From Kiritimatiellia bacterium (GTDB lineage Bacteria > Verrucomicrobiota > Kiritimatiellia > RFP12 > UBA1067), in contig JAEEOY010000262.1 of the NCBI GenBank assembly GCA_016284515.1, forward strand, positions 1 through 50,046: DNA of 50,046 nt, written 5' to 3'. Position numbers and translations under genes: made by a program. Within the stretch, counting starts at the first letter, position 1, and every line of letters starts with the position of its first letter. Of this stretch, positions 1 through 7,265 are shown piece after piece. Under the pieces are notes generated by a model, which worked only from the letters and a program-made list of their open reading frames with translations, had not been told where the DNA came from and ran no database searches.

Positions 1-65
1 GCATCTCTCAGCTCCTCCATTACCTTGAGTTTGAACGCTTCACTATACCTTATTTTGTCCTTCAT
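1..65 (-). CDS. IS3-like transposase OrfA, N-terminus only (cut by window edge)
   Basis: An open frame begins with ATG at 65 and runs off the left edge. It encodes about 21 residues starting MKDKIRYSEAFKLKVMEE. This style of start, a basic residue pair, then YSEAFK and a helix leading into a helix-turn-helix, is typical of the small OrfA protein of IS3-family elements in anaerobic gut bacteria. A purine-rich GAAGGAAG lies about 10 nt upstream on the minus strand. The rest of the transposase is outside the window, so the family call rests on a short stretch and is an inference. Confidence 0.5.
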   Translation of the reverse strand, partial: MKDKIRYSEAFKLKVMEELRD

Positions 66-114
66 GTCTACCCGCTTCCTTCTTTGACTTCAAGAAGAAA
101 GTGCTAACCTATCA
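1..114 (-). mobile_element. End of a probable IS3-family insertion sequence
   Basis: The minus strand reads from a TGATAGGTTAGC-like end near 114, through about 48 nt of non-coding sequence, to the start codon of the OrfA-like frame at 65. This is the usual layout of an IS3-family left end. The recognisable McrC protein sequence begins immediately beyond it, at about 115-126, so the element end and the gene breakpoint coincide. The exact terminus and any target duplication cannot be fixed without the other end. Confidence 0.45.
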
Positions 115-731
115 TAAAACGGGACAACTGGGGATTCAAATATAACAGAAACAATCAAACCTATCGGATGCTTATCTCCGTCTGCTATCTTGTGGTGAAG
201 GGCCTGTTGCAAACGCTGGCTGATGGTACAACAAGACTCATGGATTTCGTGGATGAGCAACGCATGTGCAGGCTTTATGAGAAGTTCATCTTGGAGTATT
301 ATCGCAGGGAACATCCGCAGATTACAACTAACGCATCCCAGATACCGTGGCAGTTGGATGATGGCATGGATGATATGTTGCCTGTGATGCAAACCGACAT
401 TATGCTTTCGTATGGAGAAAAGATATTGATTATAGACGCAAAGTATTATGCTCATTCTACGCAGACCAGGTATGACAAAAATACGCTCCATTCTGGTAAC
501 ATTTATCAGATTTTTACTTATGTGAAGAATAAGGAGGCGGAGTTGGTCGGACAACCGCATGAGGTTTCTGGAATGCTGCTTTATGCTAAAACAGATGAAG
601 ATGCATTTCCAGAGCATGAGTATCGTATGAGTGGCAACAAAATTGAAGTTCGGGTTTTGAATCTGGATTGTGACTTTGAGATAATCAAGTCCCAGTTGGA
701 TGGAATCGTAGAGAAGTATTTAATGGAATAA
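111..731 (+). pseudogene. mcrC: 5'-truncated McrC, C-terminal nuclease domain of the McrBC restriction system
   Basis: McrC is the nuclease partner of the McrB GTPase in modification-dependent restriction. The readable frame from 111 gives KRDNWGFKYNRNNQTYRM, then MLISVCYLVVKGLLQT, an RLMDFVDEQRMCRLYEKFI block, and the PD-(D/E)xK core (SQIPWQ, MQTDIML, LIIDAKYY). The end, LHSGNIYQIFTYVKN, is also family-typical. The N-terminal half of a normal ~350-residue McrC is missing and the frame is closed by a TAA at 105-107. A start at 168 would give 187 residues, but homology clearly begins upstream of that codon, which argues for truncation rather than a short gene. Base composition is AT-richer than the rest of the window. 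No mcrB is visible here. The domain assignment is firm; the cause (IS insertion or deletion) is inferred. Confidence 0.8.
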
Positions 732-831
732 ATGCATATCGATCCCAACTACGAAGTAAGTCATAGTTTGTTTGCAGAAAGAGTTTAGGGTTGATAGTGC
801 GTGGTGGGTGGCTGATTCCCTTGCATGCTTT

Positions 832-1578
832 CTACTTGATCTTGTATTCAATCTCTCTCATTTCTATGTCTCTGCCGGTGAGATAGGATTTCCGAAGGGG
901 TTCGGGAAAGCGTTCGATGGCGTAGCGGAGCATGGTTCGGGGCATGCCTTTGAATCGGGGCTTCAGGTATGACTCCAGGAGGTTCCGGTCACGTTTCCCG
1001 ATTTCGCGCAGCATCCATCCGACGGCCTTGTGGATCAGGTCATGCGGATGCGTCATGAGCCTGTCGGCGATCGCCAGCGTATGGCTGAACTCGCCGTGGC
1101 GGATGAACTGCATCGTCGTCACGATCGCAATGCGGTTCTCCCAGAGCGAGCGGGCCGGAGAGGCCATCTCGTAGAGAAGGGTGCAGTCTCTGCCGAGAAG
1201 CCAGTTCCCCAGCAGCTCGTAGCAGGAAAGATCGACAAGGTCCCAGTTGTTGATGAATTCCGTGTTGGCAAGATAGATGTCGACGCACTTGCGCTGTTCT
1301 TCCGGACGCTTCTTCGCGAGCCTGAACCTGCGGACAAGAACGAGAAGGGCCGCGAGGCGTATTTCGTGGTAGGGCGATGCGACAAGGCGCTCGATTTCGG
1401 CGAATGAGCACGACTCCGCATGCCTGCGAACGAGCGCCCGCACCTGCGGGACCTTCACACCGAGGAATCTGTCTCCCTCTCCGTACTGTCCCTTGCCGGT
1501 TTTAAAGAAACGCATCAGCACCTCGCGTCGTTCGGGATTCGCCAGTGCCTTGATGTCTTGCTCAAGCCGAGTCTTCAT
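832..1578 (-). CDS. alkD: DNA alkylation repair protein, AlkD-like HEAT-repeat glycosylase
   Basis: AlkD-type DNA glycosylases excise bulky or cationic N3- and N7-alkylated purines without flipping the base. The 248-residue protein is built of HEAT-like helical repeats throughout. Family landmarks are NNWDLVD at 111-116, WENRIAIV at 147-153 and HDLIHKAVGWMLREIGKRD near 180-195. W112, D116 and R149 match the catalytic Trp, Asp and Arg of characterised AlkD (W109, D113 and R148 in Bacillus cereus AlkD). The protein is full length. The start at 1578 lies 7 nt downstream of a minus-strand TGG-TAGAAT box with no Shine-Dalgarno sequence, so the transcript is probably leaderless. It is divergent from the nitroreductase gene, 79 nt away. 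It ends about 100 nt from the mcrC remnant. Confidence 0.88.
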   Translation of the reverse strand: MKTRLEQDIKALANPERREVLMRFFKTGKGQYGEGDRFLGVKVPQVRALVRRHAESCSFAEIERLVASPYHEIRLAALLVLVRRFRLAKKRPEEQRKCVDIYLANTEFINNWDLVDLSCYELLGNWLLGRDCTLLYEMASPARSLWENRIAIVTTMQFIRHGEFSHTLAIADRLMTHPHDLIHKAVGWMLREIGKRDRNLLESYLKPRFKGMPRTMLRYAIERFPEPLRKSYLTGRDIEMREIEYKIK

Positions 1579-1585
1579 GGCTTAT

Positions 1586-1594
1586 ATTCTACCA
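1586..1594 (-). promoter_or_regulatory. Extended -10 box, leaderless promoter of the alkD-like gene
   Basis: On the minus strand TGG precedes TAGAAT (1591 down to 1586). The start codon follows after 7 nt, so transcription should begin at or within a base or two of the ATG. Confidence 0.6.
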
Positions 1595-1642
1595 TAAACA
1601 CCGAGATAATGCTTCGGGTGCCTGCACCGCATAGCGGGGATA

Positions 1643-1651
1643 TGGTATAAT
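1643..1651 (+). promoter_or_regulatory. Extended -10 box, leaderless promoter of the nitroreductase gene
   Basis: TGG-TATAAT is followed by only six bases and then the ATG at 1658. There is no room for a ribosome binding site. No convincing -35 hexamer is seen 17 nt upstream, as is common with extended -10 promoters. Confidence 0.7.
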
Positions 1652-1657
1652 GTTTAC

Positions 1658-2317
1658 ATGGAAAAGAAATATGTGACGCGGAGGCGCTTCATGGAAGGCG
1701 CGTCTGCCGCCGCGTTCTTGGCGGCGGCGGGGTGCTCGGACGGCGCAGGCGAAAACATCAACTCAAAGAAGGAGGGCGACGGCATGGAATTCAACGAACT
1801 GATCGAGGTGCGCAGGAGCGTGCGCAGGTATGCGAAGAGCGAGATATCGAAGGACGAGATGGAGAAGATTGTCGCGGACGCGCTCAACGCGCCGAGCTGG
1901 AAGAACAGCGAGACGACGCGCTACTACGCGGCAATCGGAGACGAGGCGAAGGCGCGTATGTGGAAAGAGGCGCTTCCCACCTTCAACGCGGCGAACTCCG
2001 CCGATGCCGCCGCGCTCGTCGCGGTGACGTTCGTGCCGGGCGAAAGCGGTTTCATGGGAAGCGAGCCCGCCGACGACCTCGGCAACATGTGGGGCGCATA
2101 CGACTGCGGCCTCGCCTCGTCGTACTTCATCCTCGCGGCGAAAAACCACGGCTGGGACACGCTCATCATGGGAATCCGCGACACAGCCAAGGTCAAGGCG
2201 ATCCTCGGCATTCCCGCCGGCGAGACGCTCATGTCCATCATCGCCGTCGGCAAAGCCGCGGTAAAGCCCATCAAGCCCCCGCGCAAGTCCGTCGCCGACG
2301 TGCTGAAGACCGCCTGA
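1658..2317 (+). CDS. Exported nitroreductase-family flavoprotein with Tat/lipoprotein signal
   Basis: The 219-residue protein starts with a twin-arginine-like signal (TRRRFMEGASAAAF) that ends in a lipobox, LAAAGC, with the acylated Cys at 26. The mature part is a nitroreductase-fold, FMN-dependent NAD(P)H oxidoreductase. It shows FNELIEVRRSVRRYAKSEIS near 45-65, NAPSWKNSETTRYY near 80-93, and LASSYFILAAKNHGWDTLIMG near 150-170, followed by ILGIPAGETLMSIIAVG. Family members reduce nitro-compounds, quinones or flavins; the substrate cannot be deduced. Export of a flavin enzyme through Tat fits folding with cofactor in the cytoplasm. The start is fixed by the signal sequence and by the promoter 6 nt upstream. 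It is monocistronic by appearance, with hipBA following after about 100 nt under its own promoter. Confidence 0.85.
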   Translation: MEKKYVTRRRFMEGASAAAFLAAAGCSDGAGENINSKKEGDGMEFNELIEVRRSVRRYAKSEISKDEMEKIVADALNAPSWKNSETTRYYAAIGDEAKARMWKEALPTFNAANSADAAALVAVTFVPGESGFMGSEPADDLGNMWGAYDCGLASSYFILAAKNHGWDTLIMGIRDTAKVKAILGIPAGETLMSIIAVGKAAVKPIKPPRKSVADVLKTA

Positions 2318-2358
2318 ACCTGCGGCGCTTGCACCGCGTCAAAGTGCAGACAAGCGTA

Positions 2359-2388
2359 TTGACCCTGTAGGGCATGTTATGGTATAAT
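2359..2388 (+). promoter_or_regulatory. Sigma-70-type promoter of hipBA
   Basis: TTGACC (2359-2364), an 18-nt spacer and TGG-TATAAT (-10 at 2383-2388) form a near-consensus promoter. Transcription would start near 2395, about 25 nt before the hipB ATG. Confidence 0.75.
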
Positions 2389-2427
2389 TTATGCCATAAA
2401 GAGCCTTATAGGGAATGTTATGGTATA
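2368..2427 (+). promoter_or_regulatory. Repeated operator at the hipBA promoter
   Basis: A 19-nt sequence, TAGGGCATGTTATGGTATA (2368-2386), recurs with one change at 2409-2427, exactly 41 nt downstream (about four helical turns). The first copy overlaps the -10 box and the second overlaps the hipB start codon. An inverted repeat, TTATGG...CCATAA (2377-2399), is centred on the -10. This is the expected geometry for autorepression by HipB or HipAB; binding is inferred. Confidence 0.6.
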
Positions 2428-2737
2428 TAGGACCAGAGATGAGATGCTGAAGGTTCTCGGCGAGAATCTCAAGGCGTCAAGACTTGCCGAGAATCTGTCG
2501 CAGCAGGTGGCGGCGGATCGGAGCGGTATTTCGCTCAAGGCGATTCGCAATCTTGAGGCGGGCGAGAATGCGTCTACGCTCTCGCTTCTTTCCTATTGCC
2601 GCACTTTGCGCAAGACCGATTGGCTCATGACGCTTGCGCCGCCGGAGATCAACGATGCGATGTTCGAACGTCATTTCGTTCGGGAAGGGCGGCGTCAGCG
2701 CGCCGGGCGGGCGCGCAAGGAGGTGACGAATGGCTGA
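2420..2737 (+). CDS. hipB: HipB-like antitoxin, XRE-family DNA-binding protein
   Basis: HipB neutralises the HipA kinase and represses its own operon. The 105-residue protein has a Cro/XRE helix-turn-helix (LGENLKASRLAENLSQQ, then AADRSGISLKAIRNLEAGEN) at about 13-55, followed by STLSLLSYCRTLRKTDWL, the usual helix of this family. The arginine-rich tail (GRRQRAGRARKEV) is longer than in some relatives. AGGGA lies 5 nt before the ATG at 2420, which supports this start; an alternative in-frame ATG exists at 2444. The gene overlaps hipA by 8 nt, so the pair is translationally coupled. Confidence 0.85.
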   Translation: MVYRTRDEMLKVLGENLKASRLAENLSQQVAADRSGISLKAIRNLEAGENASTLSLLSYCRTLRKTDWLMTLAPPEINDAMFERHFVREGRRQRAGRARKEVTNG

Positions 2738-3932
2738 ATTCAGGCATGTCGGCCGCATCATGGTTTCGCTTTGGGGGCGGCGCGTGGGCATGATCGTTTC
2801 GAGCGGTTCCCGCGAGGAATCGTATGCGTTCCAGTATGACCGCAAGTTCCTGAAGTCGGGAATCGAGATTTCTCCGCTTATGATGCCTCTTCGCAGGGAG
2901 CCCTATGCGTTTCCCGAGCTGCCGCGGAGCGAGTATGCGGGGCTTCCGCCTGTATTTGCGGACTCGCTTCCCGATGCGTTCGGACGCGGACTCATCGACC
3001 GATGGCTGGAAGAGCGGGGCTGTGTCCGCTCCGAAATCACCGCACTCGACAGGCTTGCCTACATCGGACGCCGATCGACGGGTGCGCTGACATACGAGCC
3101 GGACCACGGACCAGGCGGCCGCCCTGCGGCCTTCGAGATGCGCATGCTCGTCGACGCTGCGCGCAGGGCGGCAAACGGCGAGCTGGCTGATCTGGACGGA
3201 GACGAGGCGCTCCGCGCGATAATTCGCATTGGGTCGTCCGTCGGCGGCGCGCAGGCGAAGGCCCTTGTCGGATGGAACCGCGAGACGGGGCAGTTCCTCT
3301 TCGGCGACCGAGATCTCCCAGAAGGATTCGAGCACTGGATAATCAAGTTCACGCCGAGGGAGTATCCGTGGCGGGGGCGAACGGAATACGAAATCTACAG
3401 GAAGGCGCGCGCGGCGGGGATTGACATGTGCGAATCCGTCCTGTACGAACTGGACGGACTCGGCCATTTCATGACAAAGCGCTTCGACCGGGAGGGCGCG
3501 CGGCACCATCATGTGCAGACGCTTTCGGCCATGGCGCATTTCCCGATGTCCGTGCCGACGGAGTTCAGGACATACGAGCAGTACCTCGCGACGGTTGACG
3601 CGCTTCACCTTGGCTACGAGGCAATGGAAGAGGCGTTCCGGCGAATCGCATTCAACATCGCCATTGACGAATGCGACGACCACACGAAGAACTTTTCGTT
3701 CATGCTGAAGGAAGGCGGCGAATGGCAGCTTGCGCCGGCATACGATCTGACTGGATCGAGCTTCCCGTCTGACGACCCCTGGTCCGCGCATGGCGGGCGA
3801 CATCAGCTGTCCGTCAACGGCAAACAGTCGAAGATAACGGACGACGACCTTCTGACCGTCGCGGACCGATTCGCGATCGGCACGGCCCCGCGCGTGCTGC
3901 GCGAGGTGAAGGCGGCGCTCAGCCCCGGCTGA
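2730..3932 (+). CDS. hipA: HipA-like serine/threonine kinase toxin
   Basis: HipA kinases phosphorylate aminoacyl-tRNA synthetases (GltX in Escherichia coli) and drive persistence. This 400-residue protein has the N-terminal HipA domain (about 1-110) and the C-terminal kinase core. Visible elements are the glycine-rich loop IGSSVGGAQAK at 167-177, the nucleotide lysine in HWIIKF (K206), the catalytic loop IDECDDHTKNFSF (D316/D317, N321) and the metal-binding PAYDLT (D339). All key residues are intact, so the toxin should be active. It overlaps hipB by 8 nt and is followed by about 220 nt before the next gene. The target is not deducible. Confidence 0.9.
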   Translation: MAEFRHVGRIMVSLWGRRVGMIVSSGSREESYAFQYDRKFLKSGIEISPLMMPLRREPYAFPELPRSEYAGLPPVFADSLPDAFGRGLIDRWLEERGCVRSEITALDRLAYIGRRSTGALTYEPDHGPGGRPAAFEMRMLVDAARRAANGELADLDGDEALRAIIRIGSSVGGAQAKALVGWNRETGQFLFGDRDLPEGFEHWIIKFTPREYPWRGRTEYEIYRKARAAGIDMCESVLYELDGLGHFMTKRFDREGARHHHVQTLSAMAHFPMSVPTEFRTYEQYLATVDALHLGYEAMEEAFRRIAFNIAIDECDDHTKNFSFMLKEGGEWQLAPAYDLTGSSFPSDDPWSAHGGRHQLSVNGKQSKITDDDLLTVADRFAIGTAPRVLREVKAALSPG

Positions 3933-3974
3933 CGGACCTCAAGTCCCCGAGCCCCGCGTTTTGTCTGCAGCATA

Positions 3975-4003
3975 TTGACTCCGCAATGTGATTGTGTTAC
4001 CAT
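3975..4003 (+). promoter_or_regulatory. Candidate promoter for the chaperone-effector pair
   Basis: TTGACT (3975-3980) is followed after 17 nt by TACCAT (3998-4003), a weak -10. It lacks the TGG-TATAAT form used by most other operons here, which would suit a conditionally activated virulence-type operon. The leader to the chaperone ATG would be about 140 nt long. It contains a small perfect dyad, AGGGAT-atg-ATCCCT (4073-4087), of unknown role. Confidence 0.4.
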
Positions 4004-4150
4004 ATTACTCGTCAAAACAAGTAGGATTTGGAAGATACGGGTCAGATAACCGGCGAGTGCGAGAACTTCCTTAGGGATATGATCCCTCCAGTATCCTGCG
4101 TCCAATGGAAATAGCAAGGCATCAAGGTAGACTGAAAGGATGCGACTGTA

Positions 4151-4645
4151 ATGGAAAACGACAAAGAACTTGTCCAGAAGCTGTTCGACGAGCTTTCGTC
4201 CCGCACTGGGATGCCGAGGATCGACCTATCGGAAGACAATTCGGCGATACTCCCGTTTGGCGAGGAAATGCTGCTGTATGTGCACTACCGCGCCGAAATA
4301 CCCGAGGTCGACTTCACCGTTCCGATCGGAAGCGTCCCCAAGAGGAAAAAGGCATCGGTCTACGAGAGGCTTCTCTCCGCCAACTTCTACTGGGCGGGCA
4401 CTCACGGCGCGACCCTTTCGTACCAGGAGGATCTGGACGAGGTCATCATACAGTTCCGCGAAGACACGACCAACCTTGGCGTCGAGCGCCTCCAGAGCGT
4501 GATGGAGGGATTCCTCTCGGTGGCGATGGAATGGAAGGGAAGGCTAGCCAAGATCATCGACGGGGCCGACGAAGAAGCCGAGGAGGGCGGCATTGGCGCC
4601 TCCGGCGGACTGGACCATGGCGGCGCCGTGCTCTTTGAAGTGTAG
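4151..4645 (+). CDS. CesT-family (class I) type III secretion chaperone
   Basis: Class I chaperones are small acidic dimers that bind the N-terminus of one or a few effectors and hand them to the secretion ATPase. The 164-residue protein begins with the usual amphipathic helix (KELVQKLFDELSSRTGMPRI). It continues with the alternating strands ILPFGEEMLLYVHYRAEIPEVDFTV and a YERLLSANFYWAGTHGATLSYQ segment, close to the LLxANxxxxxtgGatlsld pattern of CesT/SycE/SigE proteins. The closing helix is VERLQSVMEGFLSVAMEWKGRL. The tail is acidic and Gly-rich. The gene sits 94 nt upstream of the effector-like gene, the expected chaperone-effector pairing. AAAGGA lies 10 nt before the ATG. The fold call is strong by pattern; effector specificity is inferred from adjacency. 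Confidence 0.82.
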   Translation: MENDKELVQKLFDELSSRTGMPRIDLSEDNSAILPFGEEMLLYVHYRAEIPEVDFTVPIGSVPKRKKASVYERLLSANFYWAGTHGATLSYQEDLDEVIIQFREDTTNLGVERLQSVMEGFLSVAMEWKGRLAKIIDGADEEAEEGGIGASGGLDHGGAVLFEV

Positions 4646-4739
4646 TTTTGCGAGGGATTTTCTGTAACCTTTTCAGCGTTGGCGTGTATTCAGGGTGACA
4701 GAACAGAATTTTCAAACACATAAATGAGCAGGTGAGGCC

Positions 4740-7112
4740 ATGTCACTTCTTCAAATAGATGCGTACAGGAACATGTCCGGGTCCGGGATAAGCCAGCTTG
4801 CGCTGATCTCGGACGGGCAGGGGACCAGAATCGGCAGTGCGAGCGACACGAACGTCGGCTTCCTCAAGCGCCTTTTCAACACGGACGCGAGCAAGAAGCT
4901 CAACATCGAGGTCACGAGGGACTTCAAGGCTGCGCTTGTCCGCGCATACGACGCAAAGGTGGCGGACGAGGCCTTCACGGCCGTAATCGGCAAGAGCGGC
5001 CTCTCTGGCGCAAAGCTTAGCGCGGCACTCGTATCCAGGACGATCAGCATGGCTGACCAGATCTACAAGAAGCGGCTTGCCCCCCGGCAGGATCCGCAGA
5101 TGATGCTGACGATGCGCCTTGAGGGGAAAAAGACTACGTTCTCGCTTTCCGAGATGGGAGATTTAGATCAGCGGATCATGATTAACGCGAAGAAGACGCT
5201 GACGATCCTCCACGGTCTTCTCATGGACATGCCAACTGACATGCTCGCGCTTCAGGACTTCAAGTCCAAGATAACGATGGCCAAGTCCGACGCGGAGTCG
5301 CTCATAAAAGACCACCTGCCCAATGTCGAAGGCGCCGAGAAAGTCATAGCGGCGCTTAAGAATGCCGTGTCCATGGTCGACGGTAAGACAGCCGAAGCCA
5401 ACGATGTGTGCAACAACAACCCCGTTACGTACAAGGTGCTCACCGAATTCACGGACAAATGCATAGACGGCGCAATGAGGGCGATATCGAATATCCCGAA
5501 CAACGGCGGCGGGTATGGCCTGAACGATGTCACCAAGGACCAGCTGATGCAGACGCTTAAAAAGTTCACTGCCGACGACGGATTCCTCAAGATGCTTGCC
5601 GACTCGACTAATCCGGCGCCGACGGTCTTCTCGCATGCGACAGACGAGCAGAAATCCGAGATCCGCAAGGTGATTCCGCAGCTGCCCCAGGGGGCTTCCC
5701 TGACCGACACCTGCCCAGACCCGAAGGCGTTCGTCGGCAAGGACTTCATCGAGAAGCTCGCCAAATACTGCACCGCTATGGTGATGCAGGACCTCAAGGC
5801 GCACATGCCGGCAAAGGACATCTCCTTCGAGTCGTCCAACTTCACCAAGGACATTGCCGCGGCGATCCAGAGGGAGGTGGGGAACATCCTCAACGAGGGC
5901 AATTGGGACCCGATAGAGAAGGACGTGACGTTCTCGCTCAACGGCGTCGCGCTGAAGGGCAAGAGCGTCATTACCCCGGCGTCGCACATGGGCGGGGCGA
6001 TGACCGAGATATACAAAAACGGGCCGAAGGGGTACAACTGCCAGTCGTTCGGCGAGGCGACGCACGCCGTGAACCTGGCCCATTCGGAGTTCAAGGTGGA
6101 GATAAACGGCCAGCAGCAGACCATCTTCTCCGGGATCCGCCACGGTGTGCACGCCGCGGTGGCCATCGAATCGCAGCGGGATTTCAAGGCCGCCAACTCA
6201 AGCCGCGCCAAGGAAACCCTGATTGCGGCGTTCACGAGCAATCCGGCGCTCGTCAAAAAGGCGCTGGCGAATCCGTCCGAGCCGTGCAAATTCGTCTTCA
6301 ACTCGGTTTCCCTGCTCACGCCTGACTTTGCACGAAACATCTTCGGAAGCAAGTATGAAGACGAAAAGACGATGCTCAATGCGCAGACCGAGGCGTACCA
6401 GGGTCTGAGCGGCAAGCCAATCGAAGTTGACGTGACGGACTCGGATGGCAAGACCGTCAAGGTGACGATAGAGCCGACCGTAACGACCTTCAACTATGGC
6501 GTGAACTGGGGCGGCGTCGGTGGCTTGAGCGCACTCTTCGGCGGCTGGGGGGCGTCGAAGGACATGAACGCCAAGGGACTGGTCGCCCTCAACAAGTTTG
6601 CGGAGACGACGCTTGCCGAACTTGGAGCGAAGATATCGCAGAGCACCGACCCGGCGGAAAAGCAGGGGCTGCAGAAGAAAGCCGACGCGATTCGCACCTT
6701 GCTCGGCCAGATCAACAGAATCGACCAGAAGAAGACGTATTCCTCCGACGGACACGAGGCGTACAAGATGGCTTCGCGCATAGCCGTTCTCACGAACCTT
6801 CTTGGCGGTGTGCCGGCCTGGAACTGCAAGAGCGGCAAGGACCGCACCGGCATGATGGACGTCGAGTGCAAATTCCTTGCTACGCTCGTGGCCCTCGGAA
6901 AGAACATCCCGGAGCCCGGAGCACCACTCACCTCCGAGCAGAAGATGCTCTATCGCAACCTCCTCCTCCAGAGCGGCAACCACGAGATGCAGAAATACAA
7001 CACTGGCGTCGCGGGCTACAAGCTTGAAGGCGTCGGTTCCATAACCGAGCGCATAGGCGACATAGCCTCCCAGGGGCTCTTCCTCGGCGGGTCAAAGATC
7101 GTCAACAGCTGA
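4740..7112 (+). CDS. SopB/SigD/IpgD-like inositol phosphate phosphatase, putative type III effector
   Basis: SopB (SigD) and IpgD are injected phosphatases that remodel host phosphoinositides, driving membrane ruffling and survival signalling. This 790-residue protein carries the CX5R active site VPAWNCKSGKDRTGMMD with the catalytic Cys at 696 and Arg at 702. It also has the first family motif as FNYGVN at 584-589, EAYKMASRIAVLTNLLGGVPAWN just before the active site, and LLQSGNHEMQKYNTGVAGYK after it. All of these closely track the SopB C-terminal domain. There is no signal peptide or membrane segment. Family proteins are about 540-560 residues, so there is some 230 residues of extra N-terminal sequence of unknown function. 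The ATG at 4740 follows AGGTGAGG. The CesT-type chaperone gene lies directly upstream. Phosphatase homology is near certain; secretion and host targeting are inferred. Confidence 0.9.
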   Translation: MSLLQIDAYRNMSGSGISQLALISDGQGTRIGSASDTNVGFLKRLFNTDASKKLNIEVTRDFKAALVRAYDAKVADEAFTAVIGKSGLSGAKLSAALVSRTISMADQIYKKRLAPRQDPQMMLTMRLEGKKTTFSLSEMGDLDQRIMINAKKTLTILHGLLMDMPTDMLALQDFKSKITMAKSDAESLIKDHLPNVEGAEKVIAALKNAVSMVDGKTAEANDVCNNNPVTYKVLTEFTDKCIDGAMRAISNIPNNGGGYGLNDVTKDQLMQTLKKFTADDGFLKMLADSTNPAPTVFSHATDEQKSEIRKVIPQLPQGASLTDTCPDPKAFVGKDFIEKLAKYCTAMVMQDLKAHMPAKDISFESSNFTKDIAAAIQREVGNILNEGNWDPIEKDVTFSLNGVALKGKSVITPASHMGGAMTEIYKNGPKGYNCQSFGEATHAVNLAHSEFKVEINGQQQTIFSGIRHGVHAAVAIESQRDFKAANSSRAKETLIAAFTSNPALVKKALANPSEPCKFVFNSVSLLTPDFARNIFGSKYEDEKTMLNAQTEAYQGLSGKPIEVDVTDSDGKTVKVTIEPTVTTFNYGVNWGGVGGLSALFGGWGASKDMNAKGLVALNKFAETTLAELGAKISQSTDPAEKQGLQKKADAIRTLLGQINRIDQKKTYSSDGHEAYKMASRIAVLTNLLGGVPAWNCKSGKDRTGMMDVECKFLATLVALGKNIPEPGAPLTSEQKMLYRNLLLQSGNHEMQKYNTGVAGYKLEGVGSITERIGDIASQGLFLGGSKIVNS

Positions 7113-7127
7113 AGCATAGAACAAGTT

Positions 7128-7197
7128 CCGCGGCGTTTAGACGGTGGGGTGTGGTGGATTATGCACAGACTCCCCGCCTCCTAAACACTGACCGCGG
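7128..7197 (+). terminator. Hairpin after the effector gene
   Basis: GTTTAG (7135-7140) pairs with CTAAAC (7181-7186). Inside this, GG and GGGG pair with CCCC and CC. CCGCGG copies lie just outside on both sides. There is no T-run, so it may be a factor-dependent terminator or an RNA-stabilising structure. It separates the effector from the tetR promoter. Confidence 0.4.
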
Positions 7198-7201
7198 GTC
7201 A

Positions 7202-7230
7202 TTGACTTGCGGTCGGGGATGTGGTATAAT
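7202..7230 (+). promoter_or_regulatory. Near-consensus sigma-70 promoter of the tetR redox cluster
   Basis: TTGACT (7202-7207), a 17-nt spacer and TGG-TATAAT (-10 at 7225-7230). The transcript would start near 7237, giving a leader of about 29 nt with AGGAG eight bases before the GTG start at 7266. Confidence 0.8.
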
Positions 7231-7265
7231 TTCTGTCGTTGTTAATCCTCATAGGAGTTTTTGAA

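Noticed and set aside
732-788. A 19-codon frame starting MHIDPNYEVSHSLF directly after the mcrC stop
   Set aside because: It is too short to assign, has no ribosome site, and may be the cut start of a gene lost downstream of mcrC. It was not listed as a gene.
2649-3803. 384-codon minus-strand frame opposite hipA
   Set aside because: An Arg-rich shadow of hipA, which has clear kinase motifs on the plus strand.
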